DNA of 64,000 nucleotides from Actinomycetaceae bacterium (GCA_030524055.1 JAUNHH010000001.1:350572-414571), one strand, 5' to 3'; counted from the stretch's first letter, positions 34,091 through 43,287 are shown. The notes: generated from the sequence alone by a model not told the origin. Made by a program: numbers and translations.

Positions 34091-34192
34091 CATGAATCAA
34101 TTGCCCCTACAGGTGGGGATTGGTAGCGGGGTCAGGCTTACGTCTGGCAGATCAGAGTTCTCGCCTTTAAGAAGCTGTCTGCTCGGGCCCAA

Positions 34193-34204
34193 CCCCGCCC
34201 TCGT
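34193..34204 (-). repeat. 12-mer repeat CCCCGCCCTCGT, intergenic
   Basis: Exact copy 8 bases beyond the transaldolase stop on the minus strand; inverted partner of 34079-34090. Confidence 0.9.
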
Positions 34205-34211
34205 AGAAAAA

Positions 34212-35249
34212 TTAAAGGGTGCGGAGCTTCTGCCAGGCCTTGTCGAAGCCCTCCAAGGTCATTTCTGTTGCTCCGAAGGTGTCGAATTCTTCCTCGGGAA
34301 GACCGTCAAACTCCCAGGCCAGGAGGAATTCGGGAATCGCATTGGCTACGCGCTCAATACGGGAGCGATCCAACTCCCATGAAATCCCCTCTTCACGGGG
34401 AACACTCTCGCGTTCATCCCATTCAGCCAGACGAGCTTGAATAGTGGGATGAATGGTCATTTCTGCTTTAGCGCCAGCTAAAAGCGTGACCTGACGTGGG
34501 TGGCGGAAAGCGGCGGGCATCAAAGTTGGCACGCCCTGACGATCACCCAAAACTCCGGCCAAACGCCGCGCAATATCCAACACCGCTTCTTCGAGGTCTT
34601 CTGTGGCCAAACCTAAAGCACGGACCTCATTGAGATGAGCCAGGTAGTCTTGCAGCCGACCCATGACAAAGGCCGACGTCGATGGTGCAGGGGTAATACC
34701 CGCAGCTCGCGCCCGCTCGACGCCGCGCTCATAGGCGCGGGTCGCCGCCAAAATCTGCGATGCGGACACGCATACGGTGGCGGTTGTGGGAATACCGCGC
34801 GCAGCCAGCTCTTCCAGGACTTTCACGCCAGAGGCCGTACCGGGAATTTTCACCATGACATTTCGGCCAAACTCAGCAATGCGCAGGCCCTGTTCCAGCT
34901 GAATCTCATAGCTTCCGCTTGCCCCAGGTTGAACCTGAGAACGCACATAGCCCACCGCATGGTCGGACTTTTCCCAGAGCGCTTCAAAACGCCGTGCCAG
35001 AGGGCGCACAACGCGGCCCAATAACTCCATTACGCGATCGTCACCGGTCAGCGATTCATCAATGGTGTCTTCTCCGTCAAGATCCTGCACTTCATCGGTA
35101 GTGAGGGCCTCGAAACTTAAGGGAGCATTGGTTGTGACGCCAACTGCTCCTTGATTCATAGCGGATTCAACAGTTGGCGTTAATGCCGAGTCATTGCAAA
35201 AGCGGGTGGCGGTATTTTCAGCCATCCACGATAAATATGATTCTGTCAT
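34212..35249 (-). CDS. transaldolase-family protein (cluster B)
   Basis: A 345-residue paralogue of the cluster A protein. GVTTNAPLSF replaces T-T-N-P, the probable Schiff-base Lys is in VMVKIPGTASG, and TFGATEMTLEGFDKAW matches the C-terminal extension of the other copy. The altered T-T-N-A segment may mean a different substrate. An AAGGAG site precedes the ATG. It lies between an SDR gene and the GntP permease on one strand. Confidence 0.83.
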   Translation of the reverse strand: MTESYLSWMAENTATRFCNDSALTPTVESAMNQGAVGVTTNAPLSFEALTTDEVQDLDGEDTIDESLTGDDRVMELLGRVVRPLARRFEALWEKSDHAVGYVRSQVQPGASGSYEIQLEQGLRIAEFGRNVMVKIPGTASGVKVLEELAARGIPTTATVCVSASQILAATRAYERGVERARAAGITPAPSTSAFVMGRLQDYLAHLNEVRALGLATEDLEEAVLDIARRLAGVLGDRQGVPTLMPAAFRHPRQVTLLAGAKAEMTIHPTIQARLAEWDERESVPREEGISWELDRSRIERVANAIPEFLLAWEFDGLPEEEFDTFGATEMTLEGFDKAWQKLRTL

Positions 35250-35294
35250 GATGATCTCCTTTGATATCGGGATAGGAAAAACTGGGAAAAGGCA

Positions 35295-36035
35295 TTAACC
35301 GAAATACATTCCCCCATTGACATCCATAATGACTCCGGTAGTAAAGCCGGATTCTTCGGAAGCAAAATAGGCGACAGCTGCGGCAATTTCGCTGGGCTCT
35401 CCTAGGCGCCCCATGGGAATAGCTGCATGAATGACATCCATTTGTTCAGGAGTGAATTGCTCAGCCATTTCTGTGCGCGTTGTTCCAGGCGCCACAGCAT
35501 TAACGGTAACCCCGCTTCCTGCGACTTTGCCTGCAAGATGGCGGGTCAGGCCAATAATTCCAGCTTTAGAAGCCGCATAAGCTGGCCCAACACTCACTCC
35601 CCCATTGCGCCCTGCCAGAGAGACGATATTAATGACTCGCCCATACCCGGCATCGCACATTCCAGGGAGAAATGCCTGAGACATCAGCATTGTTCCTGTG
35701 AGATTAATAGACAGGACACGTTGCCATTCTTCAAGGGAGGTTTCAGACCAATGCGTATTGGAGACAATGCCGGCATTATTCACCAAGACATCAATGCCGC
35801 CATATTCTTCTATGACCCATTTTTTGGCGGCGTCAATCGAATCAGGATCGGCAATATTCACCTCAAGTGCAGCGGCAGAAAAGCGCTCATTTTGCAGGGC
35901 CATTGCCGCACTCTTCGCAGCTTCACCATTAATGTCAGCAATAATGACGCGTGTCGCAGGTCCAGCTAAACGCCAGGCGATATCCAACCCGATTCCGCGC
36001 GCCGCCCCGGTAATGAGAATATTTCGTGGGGTCAT
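35295..36035 (-). CDS. SDR family oxidoreductase (FabG-like), cluster B
   Basis: A 246-residue short-chain dehydrogenase: TGAARGIG, NNAGIV, VSLAGRNGG, YAASKAGI (catalytic Tyr and Lys), PGTTRTEM. It is first of the three structural genes of cluster B. Probably oxidises the imported acid or polyol before cleavage. Confidence 0.92.
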   Translation of the reverse strand: MTPRNILITGAARGIGLDIAWRLAGPATRVIIADINGEAAKSAAMALQNERFSAAALEVNIADPDSIDAAKKWVIEEYGGIDVLVNNAGIVSNTHWSETSLEEWQRVLSINLTGTMLMSQAFLPGMCDAGYGRVINIVSLAGRNGGVSVGPAYAASKAGIIGLTRHLAGKVAGSGVTVNAVAPGTTRTEMAEQFTPEQMDVIHAAIPMGRLGEPSEIAAAVAYFASEESGFTTGVIMDVNGGMYFG

Positions 36036-36238
36036 AGGTCACCTGCTTTCATCAGCGGAATAGATCAAAGGGCACGCATTTCGCGCACCGTTATAACGGA
36101 TAAGTCAATGGACACCCACAGCCATAGGGGTGAATGCGGGTGCGGAAGAGAAGAAAATACCGCTGCTACTAGTGGAGCAGGGCAACCGCACATCTTTGCG
36201 CGATAGCTTCACGGTAGCGGAAAAGGCAGAGGAAGTCT

Positions 36239-36261
36239 ATAGAATAGATCCTATATTCTAT
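36239..36261. promoter_or_regulatory. candidate GntR operator of cluster B
   Basis: ATAGAAT (36239-36245) and ATTCTAT (36255-36261) form a perfect 7-base inverted repeat with a 9-base spacer. It lies between the cluster B gntR gene and the SDR gene. Confidence 0.45.
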
Positions 36262-36305
36262 CGGATATGGGCAGGGGTGAACCTACACTCACTTGTGACC
36301 TGCCC

Positions 36306-36989
36306 TTAGGCGTCCATTCGCTCGGCTAGACGAAGAAGATGCGTCAACATGGCCTGGCGCGCCGCATCCGCATCTTTACTTTGAAATGCGGCCAGAATCT
36401 GCTCATGTTCAGCGAGTGACTCATCCGCGTCAGAGATAATCTTGTCGCGGAATTGGCGCCATCGCTGCGCATTCCCGCCATAGGTTGTCGCAGCCTCCTC
36501 AAGGAAACGATTCCCTGACCCGGCATGAATAATCGTGTGGAAACGCTGGTCAGCCCGCATAAATGCGCCGAAAAACTCCGCTCCTGTCATCTCTCGGCTT
36601 GCCCGCTGCTCCGCCACAGCACCTTCCAACTCGGCCAGCATTGCCTCATCGCACCGTAGACACGCTAGGTACGCAGCCTCCGGCTCCAAGAGTTGGCGCA
36701 GCCGCATCCAATCCTGCAATTCGCTCGATGCCAAACCTGCAGCCGTCCGATAGCCCTTGTAGTTGACGCGCACTACCAGGCCAGTGCTTTCCAAGCGCGC
36801 CAAGGCCTCACGAACGGGCGTCGCAGAAACTCCCAAATCCTGGGCTAGTCCGTCAATCCGGATCGGGGTATCTTCTGGCAGGTCGCCTTCCAGCAGGAGG
36901 TCAACGATGGCGTCGTAAACCTGTTCAGTCAGCCCCGTTCGGCTCGCAACAAAACGAGGGCGGGGCACCGAGCTGGACTCCTGGGGCAT
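36306..36989 (-). CDS. GntR family regulator, FadR/FCD subfamily (cluster B)
   Basis: A 227-residue regulator with a winged helix (LTEQVYDAIVDLLLEGDLPEDTPIRIDGLAQDLGVSATPVREALARLESTGLV) and an FCD domain (DQRFHTIIHAGSGNRF). It is transcribed in the same direction as the structural genes but separated from them by a 270-base gap carrying an operator-like palindrome. The exact 12-mer at 36954-36965 lies in the variable N-terminal tail, read as P-R-P-R. Confidence 0.92.
   Translation of the reverse strand: MPQESSSVPRPRFVASRTGLTEQVYDAIVDLLLEGDLPEDTPIRIDGLAQDLGVSATPVREALARLESTGLVVRVNYKGYRTAAGLASSELQDWMRLRQLLEPEAAYLACLRCDEAMLAELEGAVAEQRASREMTGAEFFGAFMRADQRFHTIIHAGSGNRFLEEAATTYGGNAQRWRQFRDKIISDADESLAEHEQILAAFQSKDADAARQAMLTHLLRLAERMDA
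36954..36965 (+). repeat. 12-mer repeat, coding copy (GntR, cluster B)
   Basis: Exact copy; read as P-R-P-R in the N-terminal tail. Confidence 0.9.
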
Positions 36990-37106
36990 AAACCTGCACT
37001 TCCTCTAAGAGTTTTGGCTATTCAATCAGAACCACAGAAAGCATAGCCTCAGGAGGCACAGAAGACCATCTCCCATACCGGATTACCCGATTTTGCCGAG
37101 GAGTTG

Positions 37107-38225
37107 TCAACTTTGGAGAGTGGCCGCCCACTGGGCGACAGCCTCTTCAAGGCGCTGCGGCCCTTCAGCTAAAGACTGCTCCAAGGGCACCGCCGGGTTG
37201 GAGATAGCAATGAGATCAATGGCCCCGCCCTCGCGCAAAGATTGCGCACTGTCCCGCACGACTCCACCAAAAATGACCACCGGCACCCCAGCCTCGCGGG
37301 CGAGGCGAGCAACCCCCGCAGGAGCTTTCCCCGATAGGGTTTGGTCATCAACCGCCCCTTCACCGGTGAGAGCAACATCGGCACCCTGCATCGCTTCAGC
37401 CAGTCCTGTCGCCCGCGCAATCACGTCAAATCCGGGAACCAGTGTGGCGCCCAGGAAGGCGCGCATTGCCCAGCCGAGTCCGCCAGCAGCGCCGGCTCCA
37501 GGTGAGGCAGCCTCTTCTTCTTTATTGCTGAGCCTTGCCAGGCGCCCAAGAATCGCATCAATAGGCTCGACATCGTCAGGACCCACACCCTTTTGGGGAC
37601 CGAAAACCGCGGTTGCCCCACGAGGGCCAAGCAGCGGGTTATCGACGTCGCAGGCCACAGTGATTTCACTATCCGCTAGGCGCGCATCCAGGTCGCTCGC
37701 ATCCACAGCGCTAAGGCGTTGCAGGCCGTCGGGAGTGGGTGTGCACACTCCCCCGCCCTCGGCCTCAAAACGTACCCCCAGCGCCGAGAGCATTCCGGCC
37801 CCGCCATCGTTGGTGGCCGAACCCCCCAGGCCAATAGTCAGACTTTGTGCTCCCCTGCCGAGGGCATCGTGAATCAGAAGGCCAAGACCTTTTGTCGAAG
37901 AGGACCACACATCGCGCGCTTCAGCGGGGATCATTTCTAATCCGCCGCAGGACGCCACATCGAGGGCAGCGCGCCGCTGCGACGCATCCCAGGCATAGCC
38001 ATAAGTCGCTGGTAGCCCCCGCACATCAACGGCGTCAACGGTGACCCATTCGGCTCCCCACACGCTACCGAGGGTCTGGGCAAAACCTTCCCCACCATCA
38101 GACAGGGGAATAGCAACGCATTCGGCCGTTGGGTGGGCGTGCCGAATCCCGCGCTCCATTGCCGTGGCAGCTTCGACAGAGGACATTGATTCCTTAAAAG
38201 AATCCGGGGCAAGAATGACCTTCAT
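37107..38225 (-). CDS. glycerate kinase
   Basis: A 372-residue kinase of the GarK/GlxK family. It starts with KVILAPDSFKESMSSVEAA and contains PLSDGGEGF, LGLGGSATNDGGAGML and a C-terminal ALTGEGAVDDQTLSGKAP. It phosphorylates glycerate, feeding lower glycolysis. The position upstream of cluster B suggests it finishes the sugar-acid pathways, since the cluster A reductase type can produce glycerate. One-mismatch copies of the 12-mer lie at 37223-37234 and 37751-37762. Confidence 0.93.
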   Translation of the reverse strand: MKVILAPDSFKESMSSVEAATAMERGIRHAHPTAECVAIPLSDGGEGFAQTLGSVWGAEWVTVDAVDVRGLPATYGYAWDASQRRAALDVASCGGLEMIPAEARDVWSSSTKGLGLLIHDALGRGAQSLTIGLGGSATNDGGAGMLSALGVRFEAEGGGVCTPTPDGLQRLSAVDASDLDARLADSEITVACDVDNPLLGPRGATAVFGPQKGVGPDDVEPIDAILGRLARLSNKEEEAASPGAGAAGGLGWAMRAFLGATLVPGFDVIARATGLAEAMQGADVALTGEGAVDDQTLSGKAPAGVARLAREAGVPVVIFGGVVRDSAQSLREGGAIDLIAISNPAVPLEQSLAEGPQRLEEAVAQWAATLQS

Positions 38226-38305
38226 AGGTCTATCTTGCCCCGGATTGGCCGGGCGCGGAAGGTTTTCAACCTCTCGCTACGTTTAAGTTTCGGAACGAGG
38301 TCGGG

Positions 38306-38317
38306 CGCCGCCCTCGT
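38306..38317 (-). repeat. 12-mer repeat, one mismatch, intergenic
   Basis: CGCCGCCCTCGT in the gap between glycerate kinase and the small partner gene of the acidic protein. Confidence 0.7.
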
Positions 38318-38356
38318 ACAGAGCACGGCACCCACACCATCGACCGCACACGTCGA

Positions 38357-38818
38357 TTAACTCAGCAATTGCACCGCTTGCGGCGTCATATACCGAGCTG
38401 CCAGGCCGACCTCGCTAAAAAGGAGATCAACTTGTCCACCACTGGGGTGTGCCCACTCCAATTCCAAACGCTCGCCCGCCTTGCGATTCAATAGCGGACC
38501 CCATGCTTCTTCAGCGGCTGCGTCATAGTCTTCGGACAGCGGGTTCAGGATATCGAGGCGCTCGTTGGTTGGTACATTCACCGGAGGAACACACAGGGGA
38601 ATAAGGATTTCCACGACGTGGCCTTCGGGGGTGTCCACCACGGTAACGTGCCGGACTTCGCCCGCGAAATCGCCAACGAAACCATAGGGTTCGCCATCAA
38701 CCAACCACCCTAATTGGGGGGTGTGCTGGGTGAACTCTTCCAGGGTGAGGGGCCAGGGCATTGCTGCCACGCGGTCCATCCACTGCACAAAGTGCTCGGG
38801 AGTCATATGCGCGATCAT
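38357..38818 (-). CDS. uncharacterised small protein, partner of the acidic repeat protein
   Basis: A 153-residue soluble protein, beginning with a helical segment (TPEHFVQWMDRVAAMPWPLTLEEF) and ending in a mixed alpha/beta region with several Pro/Val-rich strands. I do not firmly recognise it; it has the look of small unknown families of Actinomycetaceae. It overlaps the preceding gene by 4 bases, so the two are translationally coupled and may bind each other. Confidence 0.65.
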   Translation of the reverse strand: MIAHMTPEHFVQWMDRVAAMPWPLTLEEFTQHTPQLGWLVDGEPYGFVGDFAGEVRHVTVVDTPEGHVVEILIPLCVPPVNVPTNERLDILNPLSEDYDAAAEEAWGPLLNRKAGERLELEWAHPSGGQVDLLFSEVGLAARYMTPQAVQLLS

Positions 38819-41364
38819 TCAGCGTCCTCCTGCTGAGTCAAAGTGAGCTCAAGGGCTTCATCCCCATCCCATTTCAGCAGCACATCGCCACCAAGAACGA
38901 AGGCGCCCATGACGATCTGCCGTTCAACGTCAACGCTGACCACCTTGTAATCGAGGTAGGCCGTGCCGTCAAGAAGGGCAGCAATCAGGTCTTCGTGGTC
39001 CGGGTCTTCCGTGAGGGTCTGCAGCGCTGGAATGAATTCAGGATCCGCATTGGGACCAGTAATGAGGTCTTCAAGGTATTCGTATGTGCCTTCGCGGACC
39101 CATTTACCGGTTTCCACTTCGCGGGCGCGAATGTGAGCGCGGCCGTCATCGCCATCGTCGTAAACGGCGACGGTCACAATAAGTCGGTCATTATCGACAC
39201 CAATGGACACCAGGCCAAGGTCGTCGGGGCGTGGCGGCGTATAGTCGCGCGGCGCGTGGGCGGGTATACCCAGAATCGGGGTATGTCCTTGGTCGAGGGT
39301 CACCAGGTAGGCGGCTTGCGCGGCATACCAGCGATTTGAGCGGGCGCGGAAACTCTCGTCGAGTTCTGCGGCGCGCATATCGGCGTAGAGTTTTTCGGCC
39401 TCTGTGCGGGCTTCTCCAGACAGAAGCAGGAATTGGTCGCGCACATCTTCAGTGGTGAACTCGACTTCATCGGCTTCTAAGTCGAGGTCGGGTTCGCCTT
39501 CGCTAATGGCGTCTGGCAGGGCAGCAGCTAGGGTTGGTGCGCCCGTTGGCGGCGGCAATGTACGGACGTCAGAGGCTGGGGCCTTGTCTGTTTCCGAGGC
39601 GTCGCCAGCTTCAGGGGTGTCGTCGTCGGGTTCGGTAGCCTCGTCGGCGTCAGGGGTGTCGGTAGCGTCGCTGGCTTCAGCAGGGTCGTCGGAATCGGCT
39701 GGGCCGTCGGAGTCGGCCGAGTCGGCTTCTTCGGCTGAATCCTCGTCTTCTATTGCCTTGTCATCGGTAACGAGGACGGCGTCATCTTTTTCGGACGTGG
39801 AGGTGTCAGCGGCGGCTGCGAGTGAAGCCTTATCAGAATCCGCTTCGGAGTCGTCACCCTCCTTGTTGTCTGATTCGATGGTGGCGTCGTCAGCAAGGTC
39901 AAAGTCACCGTCGGTATCGTCAGTATCGTCCGAATCTGCCTCAGAATCTTTGGGGCGTGACTCATCGTCTGTATCAGCGGCAACAAGATCCGAGGCGTCC
40001 TCTACATCAGAGTCTTCCTGAGGAGTATCGTCATCCGCATCGTCTGACGCCTCATCACGATCGGATTCGTCTTCAGCGTCTTCCTTGGTGGTTGAGGCGT
40101 CCTCAGCGTGAAGACCGGAATCATCCTTTTCCGCATCCCCATCGTCGCTTGAGTCATCATCAAAGTCGCGGTCACCCTCGCGATCGTCAGGATTGACGAG
40201 GGCGGAGGCACCTGCCTTTAGTTCATCCTCATTGGCTCGTTCAGCCTGATCGGCGCCCTCTTTATTCCGGGGCTCCTCCGAAGACTCATCAGCGTCAGAA
40301 TCACCAAATGTTTCCTCGCCGGACTCAATGAGCTCATCGAGTTCGCTGCCATCAATGGCCGAGGAGTCAGCCTTGTCATTCTGATCGTCTTCTTTAATGG
40401 CGGTGTTCGAGGTGAGTTTCTTATCCTCGTCATCGCCACGATCATCATTGACGTCGGATTCTTTTTCGTAGAGGTATTTCTCGTCCTCTAGATCAAGGTC
40501 ATCGGCGTCATTATCTTTATCGACGGGCGGCTGGCCCTTGTCATCCTCAGAGTCTTTAGCATCGCCCTTTTCGGCGTGAGAATCCGATTTTTCAGCGCGA
40601 TCGTCGCCTTTAATCAGTGCATGGACTTCGTCGCCATCCAGGGCATCGGAGTCAGCTTTCTCATTCTGGCCGTCGAATTCAATAGGCGTATTGTCATCAA
40701 GAGTCGGATGAGCGTTATCTGACTCAAGGATGTTGTCGAGTTCCTCTGCGTCTTTCACATTGAGGTATTTCTCGCCATCATCGTGAAGATCGTCAACGTC
40801 ATTATCGTTTTCTGGCTTATCGGCAGAATCATCGCCACGTTTTGGGGCGAGAATGTCGTTGCCATCATTATCGCCCTTGAGAGCGTCATCAAGGGTGTCG
40901 AGGTCTTTCTTGTGGAGGCGTTTTTCCTCCTCTACCTCTGCCTTATCGAGGTCATTATCGGCATCATCACGATCGATGCCGTATTTACGCTCGTCATCAT
41001 CCTCGACCGTTTTATCGGCATCATTGGATTGAATGGCCCCGAGATTATCGTCTGGATCAATTTCGGAGGATTTTTCGCTATCGACGTCAAATTCGGAGAA
41101 GTCATCCGTATTAGTACGCGCCCCGCCCTCGTCACTTTTTAGCGACTCATTGTCGTGGCGCGGACCTACCGTTTTGTCGCCAGATGGCCCGGCCCCGCCC
41201 TCGTCATCAGTGGAAGCAACTGAATCGTCACCACGAGGATCTTTATCCTCAACGTTTTTGAGGCCCCAGGCAGAGGCCACAGCGTCGCGAAGGTCCTTGG
41301 GCGAAGGGCGTTTACGCCCCGACGTCACTTCCTCCGGGGCGACTTCTTCATCGCTGACCGACAT
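38815..41364 (-). CDS. very acidic repeat protein with a folded C-terminal domain
   Basis: An 849-residue protein. Residues about 40-600 are extremely rich in Asp, Glu and Ser and should be disordered. Within them a degenerate unit recurs about three times: D-N-D-x-D-D-L, E-K-Y/R-L, E-K/Q-L-D-x-x-L, then G-D-D-x-A-x-K. Residues about 620-849 look folded (TTEDVRDQFLLLSGEARTEAEKLYADMRAAELDE; WYAAQAAYLVTLDQGHTP). There is no signal peptide. AAGGAG precedes the ATG at 41364. Exact 12-mers at 41121-41132 and 41193-41204 are read as D-E-G-G-A, and a near copy lies at 40196. Function unknown. Confidence 0.75.
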   Translation of the reverse strand: MSVSDEEVAPEEVTSGRKRPSPKDLRDAVASAWGLKNVEDKDPRGDDSVASTDDEGGAGPSGDKTVGPRHDNESLKSDEGGARTNTDDFSEFDVDSEKSSEIDPDDNLGAIQSNDADKTVEDDDERKYGIDRDDADNDLDKAEVEEEKRLHKKDLDTLDDALKGDNDGNDILAPKRGDDSADKPENDNDVDDLHDDGEKYLNVKDAEELDNILESDNAHPTLDDNTPIEFDGQNEKADSDALDGDEVHALIKGDDRAEKSDSHAEKGDAKDSEDDKGQPPVDKDNDADDLDLEDEKYLYEKESDVNDDRGDDEDKKLTSNTAIKEDDQNDKADSSAIDGSELDELIESGEETFGDSDADESSEEPRNKEGADQAERANEDELKAGASALVNPDDREGDRDFDDDSSDDGDAEKDDSGLHAEDASTTKEDAEDESDRDEASDDADDDTPQEDSDVEDASDLVAADTDDESRPKDSEADSDDTDDTDGDFDLADDATIESDNKEGDDSEADSDKASLAAAADTSTSEKDDAVLVTDDKAIEDEDSAEEADSADSDGPADSDDPAEASDATDTPDADEATEPDDDTPEAGDASETDKAPASDVRTLPPPTGAPTLAAALPDAISEGEPDLDLEADEVEFTTEDVRDQFLLLSGEARTEAEKLYADMRAAELDESFRARSNRWYAAQAAYLVTLDQGHTPILGIPAHAPRDYTPPRPDDLGLVSIGVDNDRLIVTVAVYDDGDDGRAHIRAREVETGKWVREGTYEYLEDLITGPNADPEFIPALQTLTEDPDHEDLIAALLDGTAYLDYKVVSVDVERQIVMGAFVLGGDVLLKWDGDEALELTLTQQEDAE
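41121..41132 (-). repeat. 12-mer repeat, coding copy (acidic protein)
   Basis: Exact copy; read as D-E-G-G-A. A second exact copy follows at 41193-41204. Confidence 0.9.
41193..41204 (-). repeat. 12-mer repeat, coding copy (acidic protein)
   Basis: Exact copy; read as D-E-G-G-A. Confidence 0.9.
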
Positions 41365-41784
41365 TGCCTACTCCTTGTGTCCGAGTCACCCGCGCAGAAT
41401 CGTGAGAACCCTGCGTTGCCGTTGGTTCGGCGGGTACGGTGCGATTTCATAATCGGAGGGCAGTACCGCGGCAGGCTAAGGACAACCCACCCAGGTATAA
41501 AACCCAAGATTACTAAACCACTGGTCTTCAACTATACAAGCTTGCCCAGTTACTGGCCGGAATTAGGGGCGTGGCGAATAGCATGGGGCGCAGCTAGGAA
41601 TGCTCACAAATCCACGGGCAATCGTGGTGTAGTCGGGGTGGGCAAGGTGGCCCCAAAGGTAGACACCGAGACGCGGACGCAGTTTATGCAGGTCACAGGG
41701 CCAAGCCTCGCCAGACAGCAGGTACTGCAGGGTAGAATATTCATTTCGTTAGCGAATCATTATGTGTTGCGCACTTCGCTCTAT
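41365..41784. other. 420-base intergenic gap
   Basis: Lies between the acidic-protein gene and the beta-propeller lipoprotein gene, both on the minus strand. It should hold the promoter of the former and the 3' end of the latter. An open frame on the plus strand spans it but has no start context or recognisable product. A short TTCG-TTAG-CGAA hairpin lies near 41744-41755. I see nothing else. Confidence 0.5.
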
Positions 41785-43287
41785 TTACTGTGAGTTCAGC
41801 GCGTCAATAGGAATATCCACAACCCACGATTCAATCCCTTTCCCACCCAAATTCGAGGCGAAAACCACCTTTGACAGATCACGCGAGGCGCTCGCCTGAG
41901 GCTCAAGGAAGTACTCTTCCGACTCATTTGCCGCTTTTTGGGCACGCACATGCGCCACACCAAGAGCACGCGGGTTGGCAGTTAATTCTAGAAGCCAGAC
42001 TTTGCGGTATTCGGCGCGTAGATTCGACGAAGGGGCTTTTTGCCCATGTTCAGCCGTATCGGCGTAGGTCGAAACCACCACCCAACCTGGGCGCGCGGAG
42101 TTCTGACCCGAGAAATGGACGGCATAGGCCTCGCCCTCAGCAGGGTAAAGAGTATGCAAATCGGTGCGGCGCCCGTCAGCAAGGTCAATCATGGCGATCA
42201 TGCCACTGCCGTAGTCAGCTGTCACAAGCACGTCGCGCCCGTCGGCTGTTTGGGCCAGGTCAGAGTGTTCCGAACCTGGGGTCAGTTCCTGGTTGGCCGC
42301 GAAGTCTGTGGTGAATGCACGGGTTCCGCCCATTCCATCCAGCCACGAGACCACAGCATATTTCCCACTTGGCGATGTGGACACGTGGTCAGGCATGGCG
42401 CCTTTGACCGGGAAATCCGCGGCTGACAAGGTGCCGAGGATCTGCCCGGTAGTGACGTCAATAGTGAGGACTCCGTGGGCAGTGGTTTGCTGGGCACCTT
42501 GGTCGTAGTGGGTAGCCATGAGGGTGAGGATGCGGCCGTCGGCGCTGGTTGTCCCCTCTCCTTTAGTCCAGAATTGGGTGGCCTGTGGCCAGGGGGTTTT
42601 GCCGGTCAGGTTGAAGAGTTCGGTTTTGGTGCCGGTGGCGACATCGAGTTCCCACCAGATGGGGCCGCCATCGCGGCTGGTGAATCGGAGGAGATTTGGG
42701 TTGGTGGGATGCCACAGGGGTTCACAGTCTCCAGCGAGATCTTTGAGTGGGGTGACGGTTTTTCCACTGGTTGGATCGGTGAGGTACCAATTGCCTGCGC
42801 CATCTTGAGCGAGGAGCCGCGAGTTGTCCGCGTTGAAAGCTTGGCGGCGCGAGTATTCGTGGCGGAGGCGCCCGCCTTGGCCGTCGCCGGCTTGGGTGGC
42901 GCGGTGGATAGTGGTGCCGTGGGCAGGGTCAGTGAAAGAGAAGGGGCCGGTTGCTGGGGGCGCGGCGGATAGTGCCGGGATTTCGACAGGAGCGATGGGG
43001 GCGAGTGTGCCGGGAGCTGGCGGGGTGGCGGGTTGGGCGCCGGATATTGGAGTATTGGCGACTGAGGCACCTGGCCCAGATTGGGACACTGTTCCGCTTT
43101 GTGCCGTGGACTGGGCGGCGGACTGGGGTTGGTTTGGTGTGCAGGCAGCTAGTAAGGCAGGAATCAACGCGACACTGGCCGCTATTGCGACATATCGACG
43201 AGGGCGGGGCTGGATATTTTCGGGGGCAACGTGCTGATCCAACAGCGCCAATGTGTCCCTTTTTGCATCCACATGTGCGGTGGCCAT
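41785..43287 (-). CDS. beta-propeller lipoprotein (TolB/oligogalacturonide-lyase-like), paralogue 1
   Basis: A 500-residue protein. An N-terminal segment of about 30 residues precedes a hydrophobic signal helix ending in a lipobox (PALLAAC), then a Gln/Ser/Pro-rich linker. The rest shows repeated propeller blades (RRQAFNADNSRLLAQDGAGNWYL; EPLWHPTNPNLLRF; PDHVSTSPSGKYAVVSWLDG). It closely parallels the protein at 53945-55393. It probably acts on or senses an extracellular glycan; this is inference from the fold. The exact 12-mer at 43198-43209 is read as P-R-P-R before the signal helix. Confidence 0.75.
   Translation of the reverse strand: MATAHVDAKRDTLALLDQHVAPENIQPRPRRYVAIAASVALIPALLAACTPNQPQSAAQSTAQSGTVSQSGPGASVANTPISGAQPATPPAPGTLAPIAPVEIPALSAAPPATGPFSFTDPAHGTTIHRATQAGDGQGGRLRHEYSRRQAFNADNSRLLAQDGAGNWYLTDPTSGKTVTPLKDLAGDCEPLWHPTNPNLLRFTSRDGGPIWWELDVATGTKTELFNLTGKTPWPQATQFWTKGEGTTSADGRILTLMATHYDQGAQQTTAHGVLTIDVTTGQILGTLSAADFPVKGAMPDHVSTSPSGKYAVVSWLDGMGGTRAFTTDFAANQELTPGSEHSDLAQTADGRDVLVTADYGSGMIAMIDLADGRRTDLHTLYPAEGEAYAVHFSGQNSARPGWVVVSTYADTAEHGQKAPSSNLRAEYRKVWLLELTANPRALGVAHVRAQKAANESEEYFLEPQASASRDLSKVVFASNLGGKGIESWVVDIPIDALNSQ
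43198..43209 (+). repeat. 12-mer repeat, coding copy (propeller lipoprotein)
   Basis: Exact copy; read as P-R-P-R before the signal helix. Confidence 0.9.

Noticed and set aside
39404..40021. Serine-rich open frame of 205 residues on the plus strand
   Set aside because: It is antisense to the acidic protein gene; Asp/Glu codons read backwards give Ser/Val-rich frames. No start context.
40783..41142. Very hydrophobic plus-strand frame that looks like a membrane protein
   Set aside because: Also antisense to the acidic repeat gene; its hydrophobic residues come from reversed Asp codons.
41377..41793. 138-residue plus-strand frame in the 420-base gap
   Set aside because: It starts inside the ribosome-binding region of the opposite gene, has no binding site and no recognisable product.
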